From assembly GCF_030848805.1 (NCBI RefSeq), contig NC_092358.1, positions 5,766,001 to 5,830,000 on the forward strand: a stretch of DNA of 64,000 nt. Reading direction: 5' to 3'. Positions 37,538-48,700 of the stretch are shown in pieces; the stretch's first letter is position 1; every line of letters starts with the position of its first letter. The notes under the pieces were generated by a model, which saw only the letters and a program-made list of their open reading frames with translations, was not told the origin of the DNA and did not search any database. The position numbers and the translations under genes were made by a program. This stretch comes from Temnothorax longispinosus (Eukaryota; Arthropoda; Insecta; Hymenoptera; Formicidae).

Positions 37538-40500
37538 AAAGATTTTCTATTATAACTCGAGCATATTCACTTACATCGGTTTCGTCCATCTCGTAATCCG
37601 TATCTCCGAACAACGAGACGCTCCAGCAGAAAAGAGCGCTAATTGCTATTTCGGGATACTCATCAGCGACCATTTCGTTGAAGCTCTGGAAGAATACCGA
37701 CAAAGTTTTCTCGATACATTCCAATTCGTCGCACCGTTTGAGCCTATACAACAGTTTGGACGCATCGCGCCGAATGTCCGCATTGTCGTCTACTAATAAT
37801 TGCAACAGCATTGTCCACCAGTCCAATACGATTTCTGTAAAGAAATTTTTACATTATACTGTTACGCGAGTCTGATTTTGTTAAATGTAAAAATCCTCGA
37901 TTCACACATACGGCAATGTTCGACATCAATGTTCTTCTTAAAAAGTTCGTATAATATATCGAAAACTGATGATCTAAAATCTTTACTTAACGAACCAATC
38001 CAACCATTGTCACAGACTTTTCTATACATGTATTTCATCTCTAGGTGTGTCATCCTATACTCTACATGCTTAAAATAAACATAAAAATATATTAGGAAAG
38101 CTTAGTAATCATATTCGATAATTTGACATATCAAGAAAGATATGTCAAATACGGTAGGGACAAAAATAAAAGAGAGAACAAATCGAAATAGTAAAACTGA
38201 AAAATGAGTAAAATAACAAACAAACCTTCACTTCATGACTTAATGCCGTCATACATTTCCCTAACAGTCGCAAGTAACTGACACGTTGTGCGTCGTAGAT
38301 ATTTCTTGCATCAAGTAAATAATGCATTTTCTTAACTAGATTACAAATTTCACGTTTGTTGAGGCGACATTTGTTTGCGTTCATCAGGCTATTGTATAAA
38401 AAATCGAAAATTGCATCTTGCAATCTAGGATGATATTTAAATAAATATAAATCTCTGGTGAAATCAGCAGCTACGCGAATAGCATAAGTGCTCAATAATT
38501 TTCTTTGCTCATAAGATCCCTTCTTTAGTACTTCAAGAACAGTAGTCCAAGCAATGCTCTGTATCTCGGCTTCTGATACAATTAAAAGCTGCGAATATAT
38601 ATTGAACGCTTTACTTCGCCCATTGTGTACTGTTTGCAAGAAATTTGAATGTTTCTCCACGCAAAGTATAAATCTGATTATGGACACTTTGTACATTTGT
38701 TCGCCCGGTTCTTGTCTTAATAGACTTTCTTCAACTAAGTGCTGTTGCAGGATATGCAATATATTCTCCATTACAAAACTTTCAATCCTAAAAACATGAA
38801 AAATGTGTCAGTATAAATGTATAAAGTCTGTCTCAAGTTTATGCAGTGAAGTGAGAAATCATCTTTCTTACATATTTTTATCTAAATTGTATAATTCACG
38901 AAGGATGTCGATGTATACTCTAGCTATAGGAAAACAACTAAAGCTAATGGTTCTTCTTTCCAATCCTTTTAATATCCAATCTGTCATGCATAAAAAGTTT
39001 GTGACGTCAGATTGTAATAGCTTTGTGCGGATGGATGGCAATCTCATCAAGATCTCTAATATCTACAATTTAATCAAGAGTTAATATTCTAATCATATAC
39101 ATTTTTTAATATTGTTTTCAATTTGGAATATTTTAACATTTTTGTCTTATAGCGAATTCGATTAGACGCACCAGTGCGCACTCAGTGCACATTAAAGTCG
39201 TTGTACACAAATCAACATAAAGTATATATACTTTGTGTGCACTGATTCCAACTGAATTTGCTATTATTTATATTTATATTCCATAACTGTCCAGTTTCGT
39301 GCTTGCCTGTAGCAAATAACCATGCGTGAGATTGGACGGAATCCGAGTATCTCGTGCTATACATAAAGCTGTAAATAACTTTTTCAGAACGTTGTGGGCT
39401 GTACTCTCCGTTAGTAACGGCACGAGTGCTCTAGCTGCAAGTTCACGTGTTTCATGGACGGAGCTTCTAGCGCATTGCGACACCAAACTAACAAACTCAT
39501 TTATCTGGAAATACACACCTGCCGTCATATCGTTTGTCTCTAACCGACAGAGGAAAAATTGGATTGTTCATAAATACCTTCCAAGCAACGTTCGTGCCGT
39601 CAAAATGATAACTGATATACAGTCGTGATAGCAGCAATAAAATTGCTTGTACGTTGGATTTTATCACGGTACCATTAATCGACACGAAAGTTTTTAATTC
39701 ATTCAGAATAAAGGGCAATAGACTGGGATATCTTTCGAAAAATATTTTTCCTGTCATTTTGTTATCCGTTGTCAAATTGATGTGATCCTTGGTTCTTTGA
39801 ACACCAAAAATTCGAATTATAAGTGCGCTAAACAATAACGCAGCCGCGTTACGTTCCTATAATCGGAAATGATATTCTGCATAAGCATAGTTCGGCTAAT
39901 ATATTAACAGTTTTTATAAAAATAATGTAACATTACTTACCGCCCATGTTTTGCTTTCGTAATTTCTAAAGGCAACCATCAAACCATCCGCAATATAATT
40001 CTTAACCATGTCTCCGAGTTGAGAGTGTCTGAATAAAGCTCTAAGAATATTCATCGAATGAGTTTTTATCTCGGTCATATCAAGTTCAATTTCCCCATAC
40101 TCGTTTTTATTTTCTATTATTAGTTCGCCTAAATGCTCGTACTTGGAAAATATAGTATCTCGGTACATTATGTTCTTTATCTTTTGCTGTGGATTAATTG
40201 TGCTTTCAAGCTGTGAGAATTGTAATAAAATTTTCATAACCGAGTGAAACGCGGACACTTCTGAATCATTACAGATTTTTGGTTCCGAGGATAACACTGC
40301 CTATTTTGAAATAAATTTATTTTAGTATTATATCCTTAAGTTTCTTTTTTATAAAATAAGAGTATCTTTTTTATAAGATATCTATTATAAGATTCTTTTT
40401 GCTCATACCTGTATCATGAATGGAACACCCGCACTTCTTCTTGTCGCACACAATTTCGTGTATTTTGGCATTAATCCTGTAATACCTACTAAAATATCGT

Positions 40501-42461
40501 GCAACCAATGTACAGGAAGCTCATTTAGGGCCGTATTTGTTAGTCGCCACAATCGTGTGCATAATTGATGAAAACCAACGTACGCTTGTTCAAACGCACC
40601 TCTATGTTTCGTTTCGCACAATAACGAGACTAAATGTTCCATTACATCCTTAATCTGTTAACATGTTAACATATTACCCCTTTATGTTTCAGCTATAAAA
40701 GCATGCGTAAATGCGCAAATCTCACTTGTTTCTCCGTTAGCAATCCATTTAGAGATTCAGCAGTTTGTATCGATGCCTTGGTGGCAAATAGACCAAACAA
40801 CTGACTGACTTCTTTAACAGTACGCCAAGAACAAAGTAGCACCATTTGTGGCGTTACAATTTCCTTCTCGGGAAATGATGCGTCGTCTAAATTTAACATT
40901 TCCAAGTCCATTGGCAAGTGTCCTTCCGGTGAGGAATTATTTACTACCACAGAAACAGTATGATTTAACTCAAAGCACAATAATATAATATCTGCTACGG
41001 TGCTTTGCCATAATTTGCACGTTCCGGTATCTCTAAAACAAGCGTATAAATATATTTAAAACAAATTATTTTTTTAAAACATTTATAATGCTCACATTTT
41101 TTTAATTACCTCAGGTCACAGTCTAAAAGCAAGCTTCTCATGCAGAATAAATACCCATATAAAGAATTTTTTACGATTGCCGTCCCTATGTTCTTTTTTG
41201 CTAAAGATAATGCTTCCTGAAAAAATAAGGACAATATAGTCTGTATATTTTAAAATTATACTTTTGATAGCGTTAGAACAAATGTTAAGTCTTATACGTA
41301 CTCGCAATTTTCTGTATAGCAGTAATACTAATCGCAACGTTGTCGCTTCCGTAACATTGCAGTAATTGCAATGCAAATTTTTTATAAAAAACGACAGCTT
41401 GGCTATTCTTAATATATATGCAGCCGTAACACTGTCTATAGGTCGCATACTGCTACCCAATTTAAGTGCAACGTTAACAATTGACACAACCTGGAATTCT
41501 AAATCCAAGCTCAACAATACTGGTTTCATCGGCTTTATTATCTGATACGCTATTTCCTTATTCGATTCATATGTATCCAGAAATAAACATTGAAATATCG
41601 TCTCGGCTTGCTCCTTCTCCCAATCGATATGCGCGAATATACTTTCATTGCAAAGGAAATCTTGCATAAGTAAAAGTATCTGCAAGCAGGAACGTCTGCG
41701 AACGTACGTCGCGTCTGGATACAGATTGCCCACGCAAATTTCGCGCAAATTTACGAAAAACGTGACGTAATCTTGCACATATCGTTCAATTCGCTCAGAT
41801 GTTTGATAGGATAAAACTAAAGCGTTTTCGTACATTTCGGAAGCGATATCCCGTTCCTCGTAGCGACTTCTCATCTTCAGTTCTTGAGACAACTGCCTCT
41901 GCATAACCGCCAGGCTGTCTTTCAACCGTCTTAAAGCCTATAGAGAACAATAAGATCTCACGATTCGATCTAACAATAAGTGAAATTTTGGCGAGGGCCA
42001 ATATATCGATGTTTCTCGTTACCTTTTTGACAAAGGGTACATACTCCATCTTCTCACCCAAATTATACTTCAAAAATAACAGAATCATGTCAAGTTCCTC
42101 GCGTGTAAAGCGTAACGTGCTTTTCTTCGATTCCACCAAAAGTGCCAGCATCTCCAGTCTGCACTGTACAACAAATAAGAAAGAAAACATATGCAGGATC
42201 GCTCATTTATTGCCTGACCAGAACATTTCTTGAATTTTTAAGGCAGATGCAATTTATAAAGTGGATCATTTCCAAGAGTTAATAAACCGTTACCTCCTCG
42301 CTGTAATGCTTGGCGCATGTTTCCAAAACACTGTACTCCACGGTATTTCGCCACTTGTCGGTCTGCTGCGCGAATTTCTCGTCGGTGTCCAGCTCACCCT
42401 TTCGCTTCGATACTCGCAGGCCGCTCAGTAGCGCGCGAAGCTCGTTCATATTTTTCTGCAT
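37121..42461 (-). CDS. Thada: THADA/Trm732-family protein, 14 coding exons
   Basis: Exons, 5' to 3' on the minus strand: 42461-42294, 42163-42023, 41937-41302, 41216-41110, 41032-40726, 40654-40409, 40300-39941, 39856-39578, 39504-39307, 39062-38872, 38787-38226, 38068-37912, 37834-37575, 37444-37121. All phases fit and give 1311 residues plus TAA. Family hallmarks are CATRRSAGVPFMIQ in exon 6, TPQMVLLCSWRTVKEVS in exon 5, KHRGAFEQAYVGF in exon 6 and ERNAAALLFSALIIRIFGV across exon 8. These are the conserved core (DUF2428) of THADA. The protein is predicted to be an alpha-solenoid of HEAT/ARM-like helices without signal peptide. Known for the family: yeast Trm732 and human THADA partner the Trm7/FTSJ1 methyltransferase in 2'-O-methylation of tRNA position 32; fly THADA also affects SERCA and energy storage. 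Oddities: the N-terminal ~600 residues of vertebrate THADA are absent, and intron 9 starts with GC. Family call is firm; the 5' end is less so. Confidence 0.93.
37492..37535. repeat. (TA)n microsatellite in Thada intron 13
   Basis: Uninterrupted 44-nt AT/TA run lying between the exon 13 donor and exon 14 acceptor. Likely polymorphic in length. Confidence 0.95.
37575..37834 (-). CDS. Thada: Thada exon 13
   Basis: 260 nt, residues 1118-1204; acceptor TTTCTTTACAG, donor GAT|GTAAGT. Encodes IVLDWWTMLLQLLVDDNADI and RRDASKLLYRL, a HEAT-like repeat corresponding to the vertebrate LWKCVLTLLQSEEQAVRDAA region. Confidence 0.9.
37912..38068 (-). CDS. Thada: Thada exon 12
   Basis: 157 nt, residues 1066 to split codon 1118, starting HVEYRMTHLEMKYMYRK after acceptor TTATTTTAAG, ending before donor C|GTATGT. 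Confidence 0.88.
38226..38787 (-). CDS. Thada: Thada exon 11
   Basis: 562 nt, residues 878-1065, phase 2 to phase 0; acceptor GTTTTTAG, donor AAG|GTTTGT. Largely helical and less conserved; EAEIQSIAWTTVLEVL resembles the vertebrate SEIQSVALRLASKVI segment. Confidence 0.9.
38872..39062 (-). CDS. Thada: Thada exon 10
   Basis: 191 nt (residues 815 to split codon 878), starting ILEILMRLPSIRTKLL after acceptor AAATTGTAG and ending before donor AT|GTAAGA. Contains ARVYIDILRELYNL, matching vertebrate TRAVYIDILFLL. Confidence 0.88.
39063..39306 (-). other. Thada intron 9, GC-AG type, with foldback
   Basis: A 244-nt intron starting GCAAGC and ending TTGTAG. It is the longest intron of the gene and contains a foldback: CAGTGCACA (39183-39191) pairs with TGTGCACTG (39236-39244), with AAAGTATATATACTTT palindromic inside (39221-39236). 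Confidence 0.7.
39307..39504 (-). CDS. Thada: Thada exon 9 (GC donor)
   Basis: 66 codons (residues 749-814) with HETRELAARALVPLLTE and LTHGYLLQ, matching vertebrate REMAARALVPF and IHGTLLQ. The only phase-compatible donor is CAG|GCAAGC, a GC-AG type site; reading on gives a stop 9 codons later. Confidence 0.88.
39578..39856 (-). CDS. Thada: Thada exon 8
   Basis: 93 codons (residues 656-748), phase 0 at both ends; acceptor GATTATAG, donor AAG|GTATTT. Encodes ERNAAALLFSALIIRIFGVQ, KMTGKIFFERYPSLLPF and an LLLLSRLY helix, all family-typical. Confidence 0.96.
39941..40300 (-). CDS. Thada: Thada exon 7
   Basis: 120 codons (residues 536-655), phase 0 at both ends; donor GCG|GTAAGT. Contains SMNILRALFRHSQLGDMV and YESKTWA, matching vertebrate ALNILRALFRDTRLGENI and FTSPVWA. 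Confidence 0.95.
40409..40654 (-). CDS. Thada: Thada exon 6 (family signature)
   Basis: 82 codons (residues 454-535), phase 0 at both ends; acceptor GTTAACAG, donor CAG|GTATGA. Carries KHRGAFEQAYVGF and LCATRRSAGVPFMIQ, the strongest diagnostic motifs of THADA/Trm732 proteins. Confidence 0.97.
40726..41032 (-). CDS. Thada: Thada exon 5
   Basis: 307 nt, residues 351-453, starting phase 2 and ending phase 0 before donor CAA|GTGAGA. Contains NNSSPEGHLPMDLE (vertebrate QSSSPEGLIPMDTD) and TPQMVLLCSWRTVKEVSQLF, the start of the most conserved THADA block. Confidence 0.95.
41110..41216 (-). CDS. Thada: Thada exon 4
   Basis: 107 nt (residues 316-351, last codon split 2+1) after acceptor TTATTTTTTCAG and before donor GAG|GTAATT. 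Encodes EALSLAKKNIGTAIVKNSLY followed by a helix with MRSLLLDCDLR; fits the family's YGRVHCI-type segment. Confidence 0.9.
41302..41937 (-). CDS. Thada: Thada exon 3
   Basis: 212 codons (residues 104-315), phase 0 at both ends. Acceptor TTCTCTATAG; donor GCGA|GTACGT. An alternative donor 4 nt further (GTATAAG) would break the phase. Contains YPDATYVRRRSCLQILLLM, matching the THADA segment with SSYSTRFSALTILG, and the DSVTAAYILRI stretch matching its CVTASYLLNF. Confidence 0.93.
42023..42163 (-). CDS. Thada: Thada exon 2
   Basis: 47 codons (residues 57-103) starting CRLEMLALLVESKKSTL after acceptor TTGTTGTACAG and ending VPFVKK before donor GTAACG; phase 0 at both ends. Resembles the vertebrate THADA stretch around residues 690-740 (LGLLCESNRST and ITYNL). 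Confidence 0.9.
42294..42461 (-). CDS. Thada: Thada exon 1 (start codon)
   Basis: Residues 1-56, beginning MQKNMNELRALLSGLRV and ending before donor GAG|GTAACG, phase 0. The frame stays open 15 codons further upstream to a GTG at 42506 but contains no other ATG before an in-frame TAA. ATG 42461 is therefore the first start, with a second ATG at 42449. The region aligns with the middle of vertebrate THADA (NELRALLSGLRVSKRKGEL resembles its GALGALMACLRIARAHGHL segment). The sequence just before, ending in TAATGCAG, could alternatively be a splice acceptor for an unseen upstream exon. Confidence 0.75.
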
Positions 42462-42669
42462 TATTAAAGGCCAGCGATGTTGTTGTGCAACACGTGCGAC
42501 GAGCACGTTGGAGGTTGGAGAGCGTGTTTACGTTTACTCCGCGGACCACGACGCCACTTTACTCCCAACGCGTTTTAACGACACGCTTTTACCGATACCC
42601 GCTAATCTCTCCACCGGTAACCGTCGGCTGTCCGGTTGATGCGGACATCTGTCCGTTCAAGCGTCAGAA

Positions 42670-42676
42670 TTTTATA
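42670..42676 (-). promoter_or_regulatory. TATA-like element upstream of Thada
   Basis: TATAAAA on the minus strand (context GCTTATAAAATTC), about 210 bp before ATG 42461. A TATA box here would place transcription start near 42640. This supports a promoter directly upstream of the shortened Thada, but it is inferred from sequence only. Confidence 0.35.
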
Positions 42677-42761
42677 AGCTCGTTATACACCCTGTCACCG
42701 CCACGAGATAACATCGATCCCTCGGTGTATACAGGAAAATCGTACTTTTAGAAGCGCCATG

Positions 42762-45700
42762 CCCATTTATATTTAAATATGTAGACCGAAGAAATAATAA
42801 ATAAGCTTCGATTATTTCCCCGCGCATTAACGCTTCAATCTATTTTTCAAACATTGCGTTTAAAAGCTATCGTAATTAAAACACACCGTTTTGTCTTTAT
42901 TTTTAACTAAAATAAATATTAAATTTTTTTAAACTTTTACATTACGTAATTACCGCAGCGGCGGAGGAAAGGGGACGTTATTATTGTTATTGGAAGAGAT
43001 ATGTGCATAAATTATCTTCGCGACCGGTTGTATCAATATTTTTCTACATTCTTATCTCGAGGGACAGTCATCGTCTAACCGCCATCGGTAATTTTATGTC
43101 CAATTTAGTAAGCGGTGTATAAAAGAAATAAGCCTTTATACTCAGCTATCTCTAATTGAATCTAATTCTATGGGGAGCGCGTAATGGATTTCTCGTCCTT
43201 TCGTAATGGGCCTTTTCTTATCCTCTCCTTTATAATTTGAATTTTTTAGCAATTTAGATCTAATTTTGATAACCATTTTACGAGTGATAAAAAATGGAAA
43301 AAAGTATAAATGTTTTTTTTTTTAGTGTAAATAATTATTTTGTACATCCTCGTCAGGATGATGTGTGGTTTTTGCCTCTAAAAGGGCTCATCTCGCGAAT
43401 GTTATTCTAGCGTGTACGCAGACAGGTATAGTGTCGCTTTGATATCCCGCGGTATAATCTACACTTGCATTTGTTCTGTTGGCGAGGCTTATCTCCAGTG
43501 GCATATATTACATATATCTCCGCTTCGCGCCAAGACGAATGGCTATCACTAAATTTAGAAGGCACACGTTACAATCTTCCGTTGGCCTTCGCGTCGCACA
43601 ATGTGTGTTACGTCCCGCCATCAATTTGACGCTAGATGCGCGAGAAAACCTTTGTCCTCGGTGACTTCTAAAACTCTACACGTGCATCAGTATTGCACTT
43701 TACGAGAGACAAAAGAAAATGTGAAAACAGGACTGACGTTTATCATTTCGTGAAAAATATATACAATTCGTGAGAAAATGCGGAAGAAATATTTCTGGTT
43801 TTATATCTCGTCGAGCATCACGTTAATATTGTTGTATTAATTATATATTATCGTGATGTATCATTTAATAAGAGCGATCTCTGTTCTTGTTGGAGATATT
43901 AATTAATACTGTCAGCCATAAAAAATGGAACCTTCTTTCAGATATTTTTAATATTTTGCAATTGACATATTTTACACATAGTTTAAATTTAAAATGAAAT
44001 AACTAGCAATATATTATTATAGTAATATTTATTTCATAAGAATATGATATTATAATATGTAACAAACATATTGTTCCCATATATTATAATATAAATAATA
44101 TATTATTTCTCTCGATGTATTTCATAATATATTAAGTAAAAGTAATATATTAAAAATAATTATTTATTTTAATATATTCTTTTATATGTTATTAGACAGC
44201 AAAAATTAAAAAAAATTTGTCAAACAGGTATCCTTGTCACTTCGTTAAAAATTCTTTTGAGTTGTTAAATAGTCATGTTCAAAATCTTGTGACAAAGCTC
44301 GTTTCACAAACTTAATTACAATAAATAGATTCTCCTGTTATTTAAAAAGTTCCAATATTTCGCTTCAATAAATCTTCGTTCATTACGAAACAATTTCGAA
44401 GAGTACTAGTCTTATGATGCTCCGGCATTATTAGGTCATCCACTGCAATTGCAATTACCTTGGAATCGTTTCTCTTTTATCTTGAGATAAATTTGCACGT
44501 AGAGCGCGCTACGTCGGGAATAAAACAAAAATGGAGAGAAAGGTATTCCCCGAACAACGTAACGTCTAAAAGATTCCGTAAAATGGCATCGCGACTACTT
44601 TTTAAGACGTCTCATAAATCTTTAAGGCATCTTTGCGCAATCCGCGTGCTCCGCCCGTAATTCAGCACAAAATGGCAAGTTCTATGAAAATGTACTTTAC
44701 CCCAAGGTCTCTGTCATTATTAATATTGATGCTATTTTTCACTTTTAATCACTCGGAGCGCGGAGTGATCATTAAAATTGGGTCGTGGAAAATCGACTTT
44801 CATAAAGGAGGGAGTGAGAGAACGTGAGAAATGCATTACGTGCCGCTCATAAAGCTAGATTCGATAAGAGATAGTTCAATTGCGCGAGCGAGACGCGATA
44901 TAAATTTCAATATAAATCATATTGGAGAATGAGAATATCGCCCGCACACTCGAATCCTGTGTCGTATTCCGGAAAAGGTCGAGATTAACATCGCAGCGAC
45001 ACATATATACTTACAGCTTCTCGTTTGCTTGTTCCTAAATAGCGAGGTCAAGCACAGACAGCGGTGTAATATCTTCGTTAATGTACGAACCGCGGGAGGA
45101 GATGAATCTTTGGGAATTACGTGAGAGCTGTTGTGTTTCGTTATTTTAATTGCGCGTCATCCTGGGAAGAATCCCAGAACATTTCCGACCATTCTTCGAG
45201 ACCGAAGTTTCTCCCTCGCGTCAACCGAAAACGCGGCCACGTGATTTCCTGCGAGTCGCGTAATCTGCGTAATTAATCGTCATTTAAATTAGCGCGACTA
45301 CCTTTTTTTATTTACCACGAATCCCAGCTCGAGATTTATTTACGCCGCTCGTTTCGCAATACCGGCAAATATAATCTTCTCCCGAGTTCGCTAATGGTTG
45401 AGCTAATAAGCACATTTTAAGGAAATAAATAAATACTTATTCTTCAGCGAAACTATTTAATAGAATCTACAAATATACACTGATTAGATATAATTGCAGT
45501 TCGAGTTTTGTACGGATTTAATCATTTAATTTCCTGAATTTATTCGTTAACTGAAAATAAAGTAAAAGTTAATAACTCTGTTGCTCTTAGCTACATTTCC
45601 TATGTTTTTATTCTCTCTTCTTTATTTCTGTAAAGTGTGGACAGATATTTATTTCATCTTCGTTAAGTGCACAAACTTAAGAGGTCTATTAAATCAAAGC

Positions 45701-48700
45701 GCTGGTAAAAGGAGCATAAAGAAAACAGAAGCAGAGTTGCAGACCAGAAAAGAAATAAAAGAGTACAAAATATTATTTTATGTGCTTTTATACATTTATA
45801 TTCTAAATTTGCATAAAGTTTAAATGTAAATTACAAATTTTGTCTGCAGGATTACATCATCCAAAATTTACATTTAAAAAAAGACAATAAAATAATAAGA
45901 TTACCAGTAAATATAAATGCTAGTTAATCAATAAAAACTTAATTTTTCACGCTAAACGAATTATTTAATTTATATTTTTAGAATAAACTGATAGCAAATA
46001 TTATATATGTGACGGTTATACAAAATACATATATTTTATATCGTTTTATGTAAAATGAGAGAATTATATGACAAATATATAATAACAATATAGTGATCAT
46101 TTATCGAATGGTCGTACATTGATCTATCTACTTTAATATCTTTAACGTACATTACTTACAAGATTATTTGAAGATTTTTAAAATTTATTGATAAAATATA
46201 AATAGAATTACAATTTTCTAATACCGCACATAATTTTGACGTTAAACAGTCCGCATTACTGATAATATTATGCACACGGAAAACCTCAGGATCAGAAACC
46301 GCGAAACCGAGGGTGGCCTGTGGCGAGCAAGTTTATGGAATTTTCTTCCCATTTACACCGGCCTGCAACCCAGCGCGTTTTGCGACTCTCAATTAATTTC
46401 CGGCAAAACTATCCGGCACACTCACCGCGGGTAGTTGCGAGACGAGCGTTGCTCGCAGAGGGTATCTCTCGTGACCAAGCAGAATGTGAAACGACTTTAG
46501 AATTGAACTTGGAATCGGAAAATTATTTTGAATCGATCTGCTCACACAAGGGATCTTTGTTCGCGTGTATTTTTATACATTTATTTATGTATACCTATGT
46601 ATGTTGTAACTAAAGATACGTGAGTTGGCGCGGTTCTTGTCATGATCATATATCAATCATTTACTTTTCTTGTTGCGAGTCACTTCTCTTAAATCAATCT
46701 TGGATATTTTCGGGTCCGAAAGAATGCGCAACTTCTGTTCATTGTTTAGGGTTGTTTTGTATCGTGACGTCTTCTTTCTCCTCCGGCTGCCGCGTTGTTT
46801 CACGACTGGAGCGTGAACGCTCGAGGGATGTATTTGCTGTGTAGAAACATGGGGGTATAACACGGGCCGTGACATGCACAATATGTCTTTACCGGTCAAT
46901 TCCGCGCCTCGTTTCACCGCAGGACGTCTGTCCCGTAGCGAGAAAGCTCGAGAATCACTTGAGCGGAACGTGTCTCGCGGAGAATCGTCTGACGCTGGTA
47001 AATAACCGAGCTAACTGCTAATTCGATTTACTAGCCAACCCCTCCTACGGGGCTCCCGGTCCCCCCGTTCCTCTGTCAGATCCAATTAGCGAGGAGTTTA
47101 CGGGGCTTCGCAGGAGCAATCGACTGGTCTCTACAATTAAATTTCACACGCCGCTATGTCAATCATCGTTTCACCGGATTCGCTTCAGGAAATAGGAAGA
47201 CGGTTCTTCCGACCCCCCGGGAAGGAACAACGTAAATCCCGAGACGGCACTAACATCTGTGAGACGTTGTAAGGACATCGAAAGGATGTCCTAATGTATC
47301 TCGAAAGCGCTTCAGACCTTTTCTAATGGAACGCTAGAATCTTTCTGTTGAATCTGTTGTGAATATTTAGAAATGTGAATTTTGTAAAGATTTAGGTAGA
47401 GAATAAAGAATGTGTCGCCGTACTACTACTTATTTCTCTTACAGCTAAGAGCGATTTTCTATATAAATTTTGCGATACCGCTTGTAAATTTCCGCACGAA
47501 AATGTTATCTAGCGACGATTGTATGGGTCGTGTCGAAGTGGATCAATAGCAAAGTGACAGGTGATAGATAACTATCGCAAATACTAAAGTTTGCTTATAT
47601 TAGCGGACATGCGATACATTTGTCATCATAGAACTTCAAAACTCGTTACACTATACATTATCTTGATATTATAAATTGTCATAAAACACACTCACAAAGT
47701 ATTAGTTATCCACTAATAGGAATAATTATCCACTAATGTAAATAAAGATTGTATTACCTTTTACTATGAAAGAGGAAAAATAATTAGATGGTTCCAGTTT
47801 CGATATTGATGAGACTCGTCACTTTGTAATTAATTAAGGAATCGCACATCCATGATTTTTGATGTTGCATGGCGTAAGCAAACTCCATTAATATTTACAG
47901 CAGTTGAATTTTAAATTAAAGTAATGGCAAAGTAAACGTTTGTTTTATAATTAACTGAAGAATAAATTAATGTTGTCTAGTAATAACATTCTGGTTTAAT
48001 ATGGAAAAACCCTTTGTTCGCGGATATCGAGACACGTGTGTCACTTCTCTTAATTCAATCAATCGATATTTTCGGTCCGAAAGAGTGCGCACCGCACTAT
48101 ATAACATATTTTTATATAAACTCAGTATCTGGCAGCTACCCCTGCGCGAGAGGTATAACACAGGAACAACGTAGAACGCTACATCTACATCACTAGTGCA
48201 CTCGTCCCCGGAACTCCGGGCTCTCTAATTTAAAATAACGAGACACACAAGAATCTATTGCCGCAGCTCTCGCGTGTCGGAGCGTCGCTCTGCGTTTCAG
48301 CGTGCATCTTAGCGTTGAAATTTTCGCACGGAAACGAGAAAACGTCCCCGTCGCCACGCGTTCGCAATAGGGCAAAGACATTTAATTGGAAGCTGCATAA
48401 CGGGCATCCCATTAAGAGAGCGGTACTTTCCCTCTTACAGCAAATACTGCCGTTCGACCAGGCGAAATCGTGCCGCGTCTATGTTTGAACATGCGGCAAA
48501 GTCCATTCGCACTTAAGCTTCATTATCGTACTTATTATTAAAGCACTTTTGACCAAGTATGTACGTTTAAAGAGCTCGGAATAAGAAAAAGAGAGGAGAA
48601 AAAGAAGGGTAGAGCTTTCAATTTGTAAGAAAAAAAATATATATTTCAGTTTAATGATCGAGAGAAGTTAGTTAATTCCGAAAATGACAAAAATTTTCCC

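Noticed and set aside
42462..42506. Longer Thada N terminus starting at 42506
   Set aside because: The codon at 42506 is GTG, not ATG; the first ATG in that frame is 42461.
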